A stretch of 64,000 nucleotides of DNA. It comes from Salinicola tamaricis. Its GTDB lineage: Bacteria; Pseudomonadota; Gammaproteobacteria; Pseudomonadales; Halomonadaceae. The notes beneath the pieces are model-generated. The model ran no database searches. It had not been told where the DNA came from and worked only from the letters and a program-made list of their open reading frames with translations. The position numbers and the translations under genes are program-made. This document shows positions 38,021 to 48,502 of this stretch, piece by piece (positions within the stretch are counted from its first letter, which is position 1; each line of letters begins with the position of its first letter). The stretch covers positions 620,001-684,000 of the forward strand of contig NZ_CP023559.1 in assembly GCF_003006155.1 (NCBI RefSeq), written 5' to 3'.

Positions 38021-38117
38021 CTGGGCGCTACCTTTGCCATCCCTGGCAAAGGACCCTCGCTTTGCCCTGCCTCCGGCGCCCAGCGTCAGAGGGTTTGGAA
38101 ATGGGCTCTAAGAGCCC
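38021..38117. other. Structured convergent intergenic region
   Basis: Outer arms CTGGGCGC (38021-38028) and GCGCCCAG (38076-38083) enclose a perfect hairpin CTTTGCCA-TCCC-TGGCAAAG (38032-38051). A second hairpin GGGCTCT-A-AGAGCCC follows at 38103-38117. It lies between convergent genes (MFS +, alcohol dehydrogenase -), so it is a plausible bidirectional terminator. No T-tract. Confidence 0.45.
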
Positions 38118-38146
38118 GCCTGGCGCGGCAGCCGTTGCCGCGCTGG

Positions 38147-39309
38147 CTACCAGAGCGAACGGTAGAGTTGGACCAGTTCCGCGTGGCTTGGCACCGCGGG
38201 TTATTGCCGGGCGAGCCGGAGGCCAGGGCCTGCTCGGCCATGGTGTCGAGCAGCGCCTCGAAGCGCGCGGGGTCGATGCCGTAATCCCGCGGACTCGGCA
38301 CCGCCAGCTCCTGATTGAGGGCGACCAGCTCGGCGAGCAGCCGCTCGCCGGCGCGGGCGTCGTCGTCGCTGTCGGTGGCCACGCCGATGGCGCGGGCGCA
38401 GGTGGCGTAACGCGCCGGCGCGGCGGCCAGCGAGAAGGTCGTGACCGCTGGCAGCAGCATGGCGTTGGACATGCCGTGGGGCACGTGAAAAGCCGCACCC
38501 AGCGGCCGGCTCATGCCGTGTACCAGTGCCACCGAGGCGCTGGAGAAGGCCAGGCCAGCCAGGCTCGAGCCCAGCATCATCGCTTCACGCGCCGCGCGAT
38601 CGTCGCCCTGGTGATAGACCCGGCGCAGGTGGGGGCCGATCAGGCGCATCGCGGCCAGCGCATTGTGATCCGAGAAAGGGTTGGCCTTGCGGCTGACGTA
38701 GGCCTCGATGGCGTGGGTGAGCGCGTCGATGCCGGTATCGGCGGTAACCCGCGGCGGCACCGAGAGCGTCAATTCGAAGTCGACGATCGCGGCCGCCGGC
38801 ATGAAACCGATGCCCGGGCAGAGCATCTTTCGCGGCAACCTCGTCGGTGATTGGTGAAGCGCGTCATCTCCGAACCGGTACCCGCGTAGTGGGAATGGCG
38901 ACCAACGGCAGGCCGAGTTGCGACGCCGCGCGCGGAAACTGGTAGTCGCGGATCTCGCCGCCGAATGACCCAGCACGCCGATCGCCTTGGCCGAGTCGAT
39001 GGGGCTGCCGCCGCCCAGCGCGATCACGCCATCGAACGCGCCCTGCGCGGTGCCCTCGCGCATCCGCGCCACGCCGTCGAGGATCGAGGCCAGGGTGGGC
39101 TCCGGCACGGTGTCCGCGAACACGCGGTAGTCGAGCCCGGCGGCCTCGAGCAGAGCCTGGAGTCGCGCCACATAGCCGAGTTCGACCATCATCGGATCGG
39201 TGACCACCAGCGGCCGCTGCACGCCGAGTGCGGCAAGCACCCCTGCGAGACGTTCGAGCGCGCCCCCGCCCACTTCCAGAATGCGCGGCATCAGGATATT
39301 GCTGACCAT
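38147..39309 (-). CDS. Iron-containing (group III) alcohol dehydrogenase (frame broken)
   Basis: About 387 residues across frames. The NAD-binding GGGSPIDSAKA is present, and the iron-ligand region TGIDALTHAIEAYVSRKANPF and the C-terminal HGMSRPLGAAFHVPHGMSNAMLL are intact. The middle (about 38840-38960) is scrambled by two or more indels. One further indel near 38193 restores the expected C-terminus VPSHAELVQLYRSLW, ending at 38147. The start at 39309 follows AGGAGGAG. The substrate could be a small alcohol, lactaldehyde or a hydroxy acid. Confidence 0.8.
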
Positions 39310-39436
39310 CGCCTTCTCCTCCTGTTCACACCTGCCGCTAGCATGCCACGCCGCTAAGCGGGCCGTCGTGGACCCGCCACCAAAGTGCAAGCGCACGGCG
39401 GTCTCCACCAGCGCTCGAGCGACGACGTGATCGCGC

Positions 39437-40014
39437 TCAGGCCGACCTGGCCAGCGTTCGCGCCATCAGTTTCTCCACCAGCGGCTGCGCGTCGATCTTG
39501 AAATCCTGATCGAGCCCCAGATCGCGCAGGCCGCAGCGCTGGTAGAAGCGAATCGCCGGCACATTGTCGGCAAGGACCCACAGTCCAAGGTCGCGATAGC
39601 CCTGGTCAAGGCACCACCTCAGGGCGGCCTGCCACAGGGCGTGGCCGACGCCCTGGCGCTGCGCCCGCGGGGCGACGTAGAAGCCGTAGAGTTCGGCCCA
39701 GCCAGGGGTGAGCGTCTGGACCTCGGGCCGCGCACTCTCGCTCTGGCGGAAAGGCCGACACTCACCCAGCCGAGCAACTCACCTGCCTGGGTGTCTGTAC
39801 GGGTGTCCGAATGCGTGCCGACATAGACCACCGCCCCCGCCTCGAGCTGCGAGCGCCAGGCCGCAGCACGCGCGGCGACATCCAGCCCCGTCAGCGTGGC
39901 CTCGGCGATCAAACCGCGGTAGTTGTGGCGCCAGGCGTCGACGTGGATGGTTGCGATCGCCCCGGCGTCGGCTGGGGTGGCACGGCGCACCACCACCGCA
40001 CCCGTCCTGCTCAC
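39437..40014 (-). CDS. GNAT-family N-acetyltransferase (frameshifts)
   Basis: About 190 residues. It begins with VRRATPADAGAIATIHVDAWRHNYRGLI. The frame changes near 39770. WAELYGFYVAPRAQRQGVGHALWQAAL holds the acetyl-CoA motif (Q/R-x-x-G-x-G), and the end reads VPAIRFYQRCGLRDLGLDQDFKI. The GTG start at 40014 overlaps the eutC stop (GTGA), so it is probably the last gene of the eutB-eutC transcript. A link to ectoine metabolism is possible but not established. The domain order and size suit a standalone acetyltransferase. Confidence 0.75.
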
Positions 40015-40956
40015 GGCGTCAGCCGAGACAGCGCAAAGCCGGCGATGGCGGTATCCTGCACCCCGGTGCCGGTGAGATCGCAGACGGTGATGGCGCGGGC
40101 GTCCCGGCGCGGCGACTGGCCGCTGGCGATCACTGGCCCAGTTCATGCACCGTGAACGGCGGACGATGGCCGGCATAGACCTTGAGTTCGCCATTGTGCT
40201 CGCTCTGGGCCTGTGTATCGGCGACGAAGACGTCAGCACGCTCCAGCACCGAGGAGTCGAGTTCGCGCTTTTCGGGGCTGTCCGAGCCCATCGCCGTGAC
40301 ATGCACGCCCTCGCGCAGGTGCTCCCCGGAGAGCAGCGGCTCGCGCGACGGTGTGGTGGTGACGATGATGTCCGCTTCGCGGCAGGCGTTGCCGATCTCG
40401 GTGTGCACCGCCACGCTCAGCCCGTAGTCTCCTGCATCCGCGCCGCGTAGGCTTCGGCCTTGGCGATGTCGCGGGCCCAGACGTCGAGCGTCTCGATGTC
40501 GCGCACCAGCCTGAGCGCAGCGACCTGCAGCTCCGCCTGCAGCCCGGCGCCGAGCACGGTGACGCGGCGGCTGTCGGTTCGCGCAAGATGCTTGGCGGCG
40601 ATGGCGCCGGCCAGCGCGGTGCGGATATCGGTGAGATAGCCTTCGTCGAACAGCACCGCCTCGACCAGCCCAGTCTTGGCCGAGAACACGATCATCAGCC
40701 CGTTGAGGCTTGGCAGCCCCAGCTTGGGATTGTCGAAGAAGCCGGGGCTGACCTTGATCGCGAAACGCGCATTGCCCTGGATATGCGCGGTCTTGACGTC
40801 GACCTCGCCGTTGGACTCTGCGATCGCCATCGACAGGATCGGCGGCTGGACGACGTTACCTTCACCCAGCGCGCGAAAACCGGCTTCGACCGCCTCCAAG
40901 GCGGCATGATCGAGCGTGACGACGTTCTCTATCTGCTCGCGGTTGTAGAGTTCCAT
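40011..40956 (-). CDS. eutC: Hydroxyectoine utilisation protein EutC, cyclodeaminase family (frameshifts)
   Basis: About 315 residues of the ornithine cyclodeaminase / mu-crystallin family. Substrate-binding segments KVSPGFFDNPKLGLPSLNG, EAVLFDEGYLTDIRTALAGA, the dinucleotide-binding VLGAGLQAELQVAAL and DIIVTTTPSREPLL are clear. Breaks lie near 40415 and 40135, and CDLTGTGVQDTAIAGFAL completes the C-terminus. With EutB it converts 5-hydroxyectoine to ectoine in marine and halophilic bacteria. It lies 36 bases downstream of eutB, the standard order. EutA, the third partner elsewhere, is not in the window. Confidence 0.85.
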
Positions 40957-40992
40957 CGGGATGTCTCCTGCGTCCATTCACATGAAGTCGTA

Positions 40993-41979
40993 TCAGCGCG
41001 GCGGATAGTCGATCAGGGTCCTCGCCCGCATCAGCGTCTCTGCGTCCACGCCGTTGCCCGAGACGATCAGCGCCACCTTCTGGCCGCGGATGTCGAGGGC
41101 GTGCTCCTCGATCGCGGCGAGCCCCACCACGGCAGCCCCCTCGACCAGCATCTTTTCCTGTTCGAAGAAGTGCAGCATGGCGAGGGCAATCGCCGGCTCC
41201 GAGACCCGGTAGTGATCGTCCATCACCTCGCGCACCAGCGCGAAAGTGCAGCGATTGTCGAGCCCGATCCCGCCCCCGAGCGAGTCGGCGAGCGAGGCTT
41301 GTTCCTCGACCTCCACCGGCTCGCCCGCCGCTAGGCTGTCGAGCATCGCCGCGCCTTTTTCCATGCTCACCCCGGTCACCTGGACCTTGGGGTGGATGCC
41401 TTTGACCGCGCGCCCGATACCGCCGAGCAGCCCACCACCGGAGAGCCCGATCAGCACGCGGTCGAGATCCGGCAGGTCCTCCATCAGTTCGAGCCCGATG
41501 GTGCCCTGGCCGGCCACGATCAGCGGGTCATCGAAGGGCTCGATCAGTGCCATGCCCGCCTCGGCGACCAGACGCCGCGCCTCGACGAAGGCATCGTCCT
41601 GGGAGCGCCCGATCACCCGCGCCTCCGCCCCCAACGCTTCGATGGCGGCGACCTTGTTGGCTGGCACCAGCTCGGAGAGGCAGATCACCGCCCGTGCGCC
41701 GAGTCGCCGGGCCGCCCACGCCACCGCCCGGCCATGATTGCCGGTGGAGGCCGTGGTGACACCGCGTTCGAGCTGATCCGGCGACAGCGAGGCGATCTTG
41801 TTGAGCGCGCCACGCAGCTTGAATGCGCCGCTCGGTTGCAGCGTCTCGAGTTTGAGATAGATTTCGGCATCGAAGCGCGCCGATAGGGTCTGGGAGAGGA
41901 TCAGCGGCGTGCGTGCCGCCTGTCCGGCGAGTCGCTGGCGGGCCAGGTAGATATCGTGCAGGGTGGCGGGGTCGGACAT
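40993..41979 (-). CDS. eutB: Hydroxyectoine utilisation dehydratase EutB
   Basis: A PLP enzyme of about 328 residues, fold type II (threonine dehydratase-like). Lys54 in SGAFKLRG forms the Schiff base, TGNHGRAVAW and the glycine loop LSGGGLLGG bind the cofactor. It removes water from hydroxyectoine in the first step of its conversion. Start at ATG 41979 behind GGGAG. The frame is open 27 codons further up. Upstream of eutC in the same transcript and directly downstream of doeD, a position that supports the ectoine role over a generic threonine dehydratase. Confidence 0.88.
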   Translation of the reverse strand: MSDPATLHDIYLARQRLAGQAARTPLILSQTLSARFDAEIYLKLETLQPSGAFKLRGALNKIASLSPDQLERGVTTASTGNHGRAVAWAARRLGARAVICLSELVPANKVAAIEALGAEARVIGRSQDDAFVEARRLVAEAGMALIEPFDDPLIVAGQGTIGLELMEDLPDLDRVLIGLSGGGLLGGIGRAVKGIHPKVQVTGVSMEKGAAMLDSLAAGEPVEVEEQASLADSLGGGIGLDNRCTFALVREVMDDHYRVSEPAIALAMLHFFEQEKMLVEGAAVVGLAAIEEHALDIRGQKVALIVSGNGVDAETLMRARTLIDYPPR

Positions 41980-42123
41980 ACAGGCTCCCGAGGCGATCAT
42001 GCCAAAAGCGGCAGAGCTTTCACCCTGCCGCAGGCGCGTGCCGGTATCAATGCGCGTCACGCTATGCCACCGCGACGCCGGGGCTCATCTCTCTAGATCA
42101 CACCTTCAGCGCCGCGCTTCGAA

Positions 42124-43524
42124 TCATCTCTGTAGATCGCCGCTGCGCGTCAGCTCGTCGGTCACCTTGTCGATGGCACGCTTGGCGCGGGCGATCACCT
42201 CGTCGACCTGGCCGCGGTCGATCACCAGCGGCGGCGCGAAGCCAAGGATGTCGCCGTTGGGCATGGCACGGGCGATCAGGTTCTCCTCGAGTGCCGCTGC
42301 CGCGACCCGCGGGCCGACCTTGAGCGCCGGATCGAAGGGGGTGTAGGCGCCCTTCTTCGGCGCGAACTCCAGCGCCGCCATCAGCCCCTGGCCGCGCACG
42401 TCGCCCACCAGCGGGTGCTCGCCGAAGGTCTTGGCCAGCTGGGCGTTGAAGTAGGCGCCGGTCTCGGCGGCGTTGCCGACCAGATTCTCGCGCTCGATGA
42501 TGTCCAGGTTGGCCATCGCCGCCGCCGCGCCCAGCGGGTGCCCGGAGTAGGTCCAGCCGTGGCCGATCGGGCCGTACTCGCCGGTGCCCTGCTCCAGCGC
42601 TTGCCAGACCCGTTCGCCGACGATCACCCCGGAAAGCGGCTGATAGGCGCTGGTCAGCCCCTTGGCAATGGTCACCAGATCCGGCTGGATGCCGTAGTGC
42701 TGGAAGCCGAACTCGCTGCCCAGGCGCCCGAAGCCGCTGACGACTTCGTCCGCAATCAGCAGGATGTCATGGCGCTCGAGCACCGCCTGGATGGCGTCCC
42801 AGTAGCCCTCCGGCGGCGGGATGATGCCGCCGGTGCCGAGTACCGGCTCGCCGATGAAGGCGCCCACGGTCTCCGGACCCTCGCGCTGGATCAGCGCCTC
42901 CAGCTGCTCGGCGCAGTAGGCGGAGAACTCGCGTTCGCTCATCTCGCCCCGCGGTCTTCTGTAGTAGTAGGGCGCCTCGGTATGCAGCACGCCCTCGATC
43001 GGCAGATCGAAGTGCTGATGGAAGGCGGGCAGCCCGGTGAGCGAACCGGCGGCAATGCTGGAGCCGTGATAGCCGCGCTGGCGCGAGATGATCTTCTTCT
43101 TCTGCGGCCGGCCAGTGACATTGTGGTAGTAGCGCACCAGCTTGATCTGGGTCTCGTTGGCATCGCTGCCGGAGAGTCCGTAGTAGACCTTGTTGAGGCC
43201 GTGGCCGGCGAGCTTGGCGATACGCTCGGAGAGCGCGATCAGCGGCTCGTTGGAGTGGCCGACATAGGTGTGGTAGTAGGCGAGTTCCTTGGCCTGGGCG
43301 TAGATGGCCTCGGCGATCTCGGTACGCCCGTAGCCGATGTTGACGCAGTAGAGCCCGGCAAAGGCGTCGATCATCTCACGCCCGTCGCGGTCAACGATGG
43401 AGATCCCCTGGCCACCGGTGATGATACGCCCCGGCGCATCGCCATGGGCGTAGTCGCGCAGGTGGGTGGAGGCGTGAAAGACGTGGCGACGATCGTTGTC
43501 GATCAGGCTACGCGTATCGGTCAT
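42124..43524 (-). CDS. doeD: Diaminobutyrate aminotransferase DoeD (class III)
   Basis: A 466-residue class III aminotransferase. The PLP lysine is Lys288 in [10 protein letters not shown], Asp259 ([10 protein letters not shown]) contacts the pyridine nitrogen, and [12 protein letters not shown] and GYHGSS bind phosphate. In ectoine degradation DoeD converts L-2,4-diaminobutyrate to aspartate semialdehyde. The assignment depends on its position between doeC and eutB. Alone it resembles many omega-aminotransferases. The 63-base gap after its stop and 211 bases to doeC suggest it may have its own promoter. Confidence 0.85.
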   Translation of the reverse strand: MTDTRSLIDNDRRHVFHASTHLRDYAHGDAPGRIITGGQGISIVDRDGREMIDAFAGLYCVNIGYGRTEIAEAIYAQAKELAYYHTYVGHSNEPLIALSERIAKLAGHGLNKVYYGLSGSDANETQIKLVRYYHNVTGRPQKKKIISRQRGYHGSSIAAGSLTGLPAFHQHFDLPIEGVLHTEAPYYYRRPRGEMSEREFSAYCAEQLEALIQREGPETVGAFIGEPVLGTGGIIPPPEGYWDAIQAVLERHDILLIADEVVSGFGRLGSEFGFQHYGIQPDLVTIAKGLTSAYQPLSGVIVGERVWQALEQGTGEYGPIGHGWTYSGHPLGAAAAMANLDIIERENLVGNAAETGAYFNAQLAKTFGEHPLVGDVRGQGLMAALEFAPKKGAYTPFDPALKVGPRVAAAALEENLIARAMPNGDILGFAPPLVIDRGQVDEVIARAKRAIDKVTDELTRSGDLQR

Positions 43525-43735
43525 GACGTTTTCCTTGCTGAAGGCGGAACCACCACCGCGACTGTCGATGGTGTTTGATGGTGGTTCCCGGCGGGCGCAG
43601 CGGTCACCGTGACCCTTGTGTGATACCCGCGTGATAAAGCTATGCGACGCTGATGATACGGCGCGACACCGCTCATGCGACAGCGCGTAGGCGCCAGACG
43701 AGCCAGCGAAGCGCCGTCAGCGATTCAGCGTTGGC

Positions 43736-45197
43736 TCAAGAAGAACTGGCCGAGGGCATATTACCCAGACAGTAATACTTGGTATCGAGATACTCCTCGA
43801 GCCCCTGGGCCCCGCCCGCGGCCGAGTCCGGACTGCTTGATGCCGCCGAAGGGGATCGGCGCGCCGGTCATCTTGACGCTGTTGACGCTGACCATGCCGT
43901 ACTCCAGCCCGCGCATCAGTTTCCAGATGCGGCGCACGTCATGGGTGTAGACGTAGGCGGCGAGACCGTACTCGGTGTCGTTGGCCAGCCGGATCACCTC
44001 GTCATCGCTATCGAACACGCCGATACCCGCCACCGGCGAGAAGGTCTCCTCGCGGAACACGCGCATCTCCGGGGTGATGTCGGCGAGCAGCGTGGGGACG
44101 AAGAAGTTGGCCCCCGGTGCCGAGCGCTCGCCGCCGAGCTTGCGCGCACCGCGGCGCACCCCATCCTCGACGATGCCCTGGGCCATCTCCACCGCACGGC
44201 GATGGATCAGCGGGCCGATATCGCACTCGTCGAGCCCGTTGCCCACGCTGAGCGCTTCCATATGCGCGACGAAGCGCTCGATGAAGGCGTCGTAGATACC
44301 GCGCTGGACGAAGATGCGGTTGGCGGCGAGGCAGTCCTGCCCGGCGGTCTGGAACTTGGCCGCCACGGCTTGCTTGGCCGCGGCGTCCGGGTCCATGTCG
44401 TCGCAGACGATAAAGGGCGCGTTGCCGCCCAGCTCCAGCGACATGCGCTTGACGCTCGACGAACTCTGGCGCATCAGCAGCTTGCCCACCCGGGTCGAGC
44501 CGGTGAACGAGATGTTGCGGATGCGGTTGTCGCTGCACAGCACCTCGGAGACCGTTGCCGGGTCACCCGTGACCACGTTGAACACCCCGGCCGGAATGCC
44601 CGCACGCTCGGCCAGCTCGGCCAGCGCCAGCGCCGAGTAAGGGGTTTCGTTGGCCGGCTTGACGATCACCGGACAGCCCGCAGCCAGCGCTGCCCCGGCC
44701 TTGCGCGTGATCATCGCCAGCGGGAAGTTCCACGGCGTGAACATCGCCGACACGCCCACCGGCTCCTTGATCGTACCCAGGGCCGCATCGGGGATATGGC
44801 TGGGGATGGTCATGCCGTAGGCGCGCTTGGCCTCCTCGGCGAACCACTGGATGAAACTGGCGCCATAATCGACCTCACCGCGGGCATCCTTGAGCGGTTT
44901 GCCCTGCTCGCGGGTCATCAGATAGGCGAGGTCCTCCTTGTGCTCGTGCAGCAGGCGGTACCAGTGGTTGAGCTTCTCGGCGCGCACATTGACGTTGAGC
45001 GCCCGCCAGGCGGCAAAGGCCTCCTCGGCGGCGGTCACGGTGGCGGTGATCTGGGCGGCTTCCAGCAGTGCGCAGTGGCCCAGGGTCTCGCCGGTGGCGG
45101 GGTCGACCACCGCCTCCTCGCGACCCTCGCTGCCATGGGTCCACTTGCCGTCGACATAGGCGTACTGACGGAAAAGACGCGGGTCGTTGAGTTTCAT
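43736..45197 (-). CDS. doeC: Aspartate-semialdehyde dehydrogenase DoeC, aldehyde dehydrogenase family (frameshift at 3' end)
   Basis: An NAD(P)-dependent aldehyde dehydrogenase of about 485 residues. Glu255 in LELGGNAP and Cys289 in TAGQDCLAANR are the catalytic residues, and FTGSTRVGK and FTPWNFPLAM bind cofactor. Near 43810 one missing base disturbs the end. Corrected, it reads GGAQGLEEYLDTKYYCLG and stops at 43736. It oxidises aspartate semialdehyde from DoeD to aspartate. Its closest family name is succinate-semialdehyde dehydrogenase, and the ectoine role rests on the neighbours. It is divergent from vanA. Confidence 0.85.
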
Positions 45198-45238
45198 GCT
45201 GTCGCCTCCTGCGGCGCTGAGGGCGTAACGGTCAGGCG

Positions 45239-45266
45239 GCGCCAGAGAAGATATCCCCTCTGGCGC
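45239..45266. promoter_or_regulatory. Hairpin/dyad upstream of doeC
   Basis: GCGCCAGAG (45239-45247) and CTCTGGCGC (45258-45266) form a perfect 9-bp dyad 42 bases upstream of the doeC start, in its leader. It could be an operator or a leader hairpin. It does not match the ATTGTCATGAT boxes at enuR. Confidence 0.35.
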
Positions 45267-45410
45267 TGCCGAGTTCCCCCAGCTTAGGGGTTAGCGCGTG
45301 CAGAAACTTTTTGTCCCGCCGCCCTGACGCTTGCGCTTTTTTTCGAAAGCGCCGCGGTAACTTGCGGTTTTTTCGGCGCGATGGGCGTGCGCCAGGACGG
45401 ACACTCCGCC

Positions 45411-45502
45411 TGTATACACGAACTCCTGATATCTACATCTTTTGGCTAAAAAACGCACAAAATCGTCGCCAGAAAGAGGACTCAGGCGTATTCATGTATA
45501 CA
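45411..45502. promoter_or_regulatory. Twin TGTATACA boxes, candidate VanR operators
   Basis: The palindrome TGTATACA, both times followed by CG, occurs at 45411-45418 and 45495-45502, exactly 84 bases apart (eight helical turns), in the divergent doeC/vanA region. GntR-FCD regulators bind short dyads of this kind, and vanR is the second gene of the downstream operon. The intervening DNA is AT-rich (45431-45480) and probably contains the vanA promoter. Confidence 0.45.
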
Positions 45503-45604
45503 CGCCGTGCCATTCACCCCGATTTCCGGACTGACCACCCGCGCCCTGACCACCGCGCGAGCCGCCGACCGACGTCACGGCGTGAACCCGAGAGGAGATG
45601 ACCC

Positions 45605-46699
45605 ATGTCCAACCGTGGCTATCCGTTGAACGCCTGGTACGCCGCCGCCTGGGGCCATGAGATCCAGCACCGGCTCACGCCGCGTACGCTGTGCGAAACC
45701 GACCTGGTGCTCTATCGCAGAAGCGACGGCCAGATCGCCGCGCTGCAGGACGCCTGCTGGCACCGCCTGCTGCCGCTGTCGCTGGGCCGCCTGGATGGCG
45801 ACAGCGTGGTGTGCGGCTATCACGGCCTGGCCTTCGACCCCCATGGCCGCTGCACCCACATGCCGTCGCAGGAGACGATCAACCCCGCCGCCTGCGTGCG
45901 CAGCTTCCCGGTGGCCGAGCGCCACGCCCTGGTGTGGGTGTGGATGGGAGACCCGTCCCAGGCCGACACCGCCACCATTCCCGATTTCCACTGGAACGCC
46001 GACCCCGCTCTGGCCGGCCGCGGCGGCACCTTCTACAGCCTGCAGTGCGAATACCGGCTGGTGATCGACAACCTGCTCGACCTCACCCACGAGACCTTCG
46101 TCCACGCCGGCAGTATCGGCCACGACTCGATCACCCGCGCCCCCTTCGACGTCACCCACGACGAGCGCAGTGTCACCGTCCAGCGCTGGATGCTCGACGG
46201 CGATGCCCCGCCCTTCTGGGCCCGCCAGCTGGGCCGCGACGTGCCGGTGGATCGCTGGCACAACATCCACTTCGAGGCGCCCTCGACCATCATCGGCGAT
46301 GTCGGCGTGGCCGAAGCCGGCACCGGCGCGCCGCAGGGAGACCGCTCCCGCGGTGTGACCGGCTACTTCCTGGCGGCGCTGACGCCGGAGACCGCCACCA
46401 GCTGCCACTACTTCTGGAATTTCGTCCGCGATCACCATATCGACGATCCCAACTGGACCGAGTACCTGCACTACGCCCATGTCAACGACGGCCAGGGGGT
46501 CTACGACCAGGACAAGGCGGTGCTCCAGGCACAGCAGATCGCGGTCTCGAAGTACGACCGCCCGCCGTTCTACAACCTCAACATCGACGCCGGCGCGATG
46601 TGGGCGCGGCGCATCATCGATCGCCTGATCGCCGCGGAGGAGACGCCACCCGCTGGCGAGCAGACGTCGACGCCCAGCGTCTTCGCGCGCCAGGCCTGA
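45605..46699 (+). CDS. vanA: Vanillate O-demethylase oxygenase component
   Basis: A 364-residue Rieske non-haem iron oxygenase. The Rieske ligands are Cys51-x-His53 and Cys70-x2-His73, and the mononuclear iron site is Asp159-x2-His162-x4-His167 in NLLDLTHETFVH. PLNAWYAAAWGHEI at the start is typical for VanA. It converts vanillate to protocatechuate and formaldehyde in the cytosol, with electrons from VanB. GAGGAG precedes the ATG. First gene of vanA-vanR-vanB-vanK. Confidence 0.9.
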   Translation: MSNRGYPLNAWYAAAWGHEIQHRLTPRTLCETDLVLYRRSDGQIAALQDACWHRLLPLSLGRLDGDSVVCGYHGLAFDPHGRCTHMPSQETINPAACVRSFPVAERHALVWVWMGDPSQADTATIPDFHWNADPALAGRGGTFYSLQCEYRLVIDNLLDLTHETFVHAGSIGHDSITRAPFDVTHDERSVTVQRWMLDGDAPPFWARQLGRDVPVDRWHNIHFEAPSTIIGDVGVAEAGTGAPQGDRSRGVTGYFLAALTPETATSCHYFWNFVRDHHIDDPNWTEYLHYAHVNDGQGVYDQDKAVLQAQQIAVSKYDRPPFYNLNIDAGAMWARRIIDRLIAAEETPPAGEQTSTPSVFARQA

Positions 46700-46712
46700 G
46701 GACGCGACCACC

Positions 46713-47432
46713 ATGCGCCAATCGCTGAAAGCGCTACTGACCCTGCGCAACTGGATTCTCGACGGCACCCTGAGCGCCGGCGAGCGTCTGTGGGAGCCGA
46801 CGCTGGCGACTCGACTCATGGTCTCGCGCACGCCGCTGCGCGAGGCCCTAGTCCGCCTCGAACACGAGGGGCTGGTCGAGGCCGCCGAGCGCGGCGGCTA
46901 TGCGGTGCGCGGCTTCTCCCCCGACTACCTCAAGCAGACGATCGAGATCCGCGGCACCCTGGAAGGGCTGGCCGCGCGTCAGGCGGCCGAGGCGCGCCAC
47001 CCGGCGTCACGCCTGGCCCCCCTGCACCGGCTGGTGGAGCACATCGACACCATCGTCTCCCAGGCGCAGCTCGACGAGGAGGCGCTGAATCGCTATGTCA
47101 CGCTCAACGGCGAATTCCACCAGCATCTGCTCGCCCTTGCCGAGAGCATGGCGCTGAGCGAGGCGCTGGAGCGCATCGGCAATCTGCCTTTCGCCTCGCC
47201 CAGCGCCTTCGTCATGAGCTACGCCCACTCCGCCTCCGCCCACCGCATCCTGTTCATCGCCAACGATCAGCACCGCTGCCTGGTCGACGCCCTCGCCGCC
47301 GGTGAGGGCGCGCGGGCCGAGCAGATCGCCCGCGAGCACGCGCGCATCGCCCAGCGCAACCTGGACAGCGCCCTCGCCCATCCCGCCGGGCTGAATGCCG
47401 TCAGTGGCGGTGCGCTGATCCGTCAACCATGA
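46713..47432 (+). CDS. vanR: GntR-family (FCD) regulator of vanillate genes
   Basis: A 239-residue GntR/FadR-type protein. The winged helix (residues about 5-70: LWEPTLATRLMVSRTPLREALVRLEHEGLVE) is followed by an all-helical FCD ligand domain, with NGEFHQHLLALAES and a terminal His region carrying metal/ligand-binding residues. In other bacteria VanR represses vanAB until vanillate binds. Here it lies between vanA and vanB with gaps of 13 and 28 bases, so it is autoregulated with the operon. The likely targets are the two TGTATACA boxes. Confidence 0.85.
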   Translation: MRQSLKALLTLRNWILDGTLSAGERLWEPTLATRLMVSRTPLREALVRLEHEGLVEAAERGGYAVRGFSPDYLKQTIEIRGTLEGLAARQAAEARHPASRLAPLHRLVEHIDTIVSQAQLDEEALNRYVTLNGEFHQHLLALAESMALSEALERIGNLPFASPSAFVMSYAHSASAHRILFIANDQHRCLVDALAAGEGARAEQIAREHARIAQRNLDSALAHPAGLNAVSGGALIRQP

Positions 47433-47460
47433 TTCCGCCGCGTGCGGCCAGGAGAGTCCC

Positions 47461-48469
47461 ATGAACCCTCGCAGCCTGCCTTCGGTCCACACCCCGCCCC
47501 GCTGGGAGCCGGCCACCCTCGCGCGCTGTCACGACCTGGGCAGCGACGTCCGCCTGTTCGAGGTGCGCCCGGACAGCGGCGCGACCGCGCCCTACACCCC
47601 GGGTAGCCATCTGCCGCTGCAGCTCGAATTCGATGGCCACCCCCAGACCCCACTACTCGCTGCTCGAGGAGGCCGGCGACGCCGGCGTCTACCGCTTCGC
47701 GGTCAAGCGTCTGGCCCATAGCCGCGGTGGCAGCGAGCACCTGTGGCAGCTCGCCCCCGGTGACCCGCTTACCATCGCCGCGCCGGCCAACCACTTCCCG
47801 CTGTCGTTCGCCAACCCCGAATATCTGCTGATCGCCGGCGGTATCGGCATCACCCCGCTCTACGGCATGGCGCTGGCGCTCCACCGCGCCGGCAAGCGCC
47901 TGCGCCTGATCTATGTCTCCCGGGACAGTGCCCGCGAGCACTTCGCCACCGCGCTCTCGGCGCTGGGCGCGGCGCTGGAGGTGTACCCGGATTCGGCCAG
48001 CGCGGCCCCGGCGATCCAACGCGCGGTGGCCGCACTCGACTCGGCCGGCGAAGCCTATCTGTGCGGCCCGGCGGGCCTGCGCCGGCATGTCCGCGCGCTG
48101 TGGGAAGCCGAGGCGCGGCCGCCGTGGGCGCTGCGCTACGAAACCTTCGCCAACGGCGGCGAGCGCCCGGAGGAGACGTTCGAGGTCAGCGTGCGCAATC
48201 TCGGGATCAGCTTCGAGGTGCCGCCCCACCGTTCACTGCTGGAGTCGCTGCTCGACCACGACATCGAGGCGCTCTACGACTGCCAGCGCGGCGAGTGCGG
48301 CCTGTGTGCGGTCGATGTGGTCAGCCACGAGGGCAGCATCGACCACCGCGACGTCTACTTCAGCGCCCGCCAGCACGCCGCCGACGACAAGCTGTGTACC
48401 TGCGTCTCGCGCATCGCCGGCCACGGCCGCGTGGTGATCGACACCAGCCGTCAGGGTATCCGTGACTGA
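47461..48469 (+). CDS. vanB: Vanillate O-demethylase reductase component (one frameshift)
   Basis: About 335 residues. The N-terminal FAD/FMN domain (RLFEVRPDSG ... TPGSHLPLQLEF) is joined across an indel near 47645 to an NAD-binding domain (LLIAGGIGITPLYGMA) and a C-terminal plant-type 2Fe-2S ferredoxin domain with CQRGECGLC and a final Cys in KLCTCVSR. This is the class IA reductase layout of VanB. It passes electrons from NADH to VanA. GGAGAG precedes the start. Confidence 0.88.
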
Positions 48470-48502
48470 CGCACGTCGTTTCACCCCCAGGAGGGAAAGG
48501 GC

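Noticed and set aside
45311..45601. A 96-codon open frame in the doeC-vanA gap
   Set aside because: Its translation has no similarity to any family, it covers the AT-rich promoter and both TGTATACA boxes, and it ends just before the vanA ribosome-binding site.
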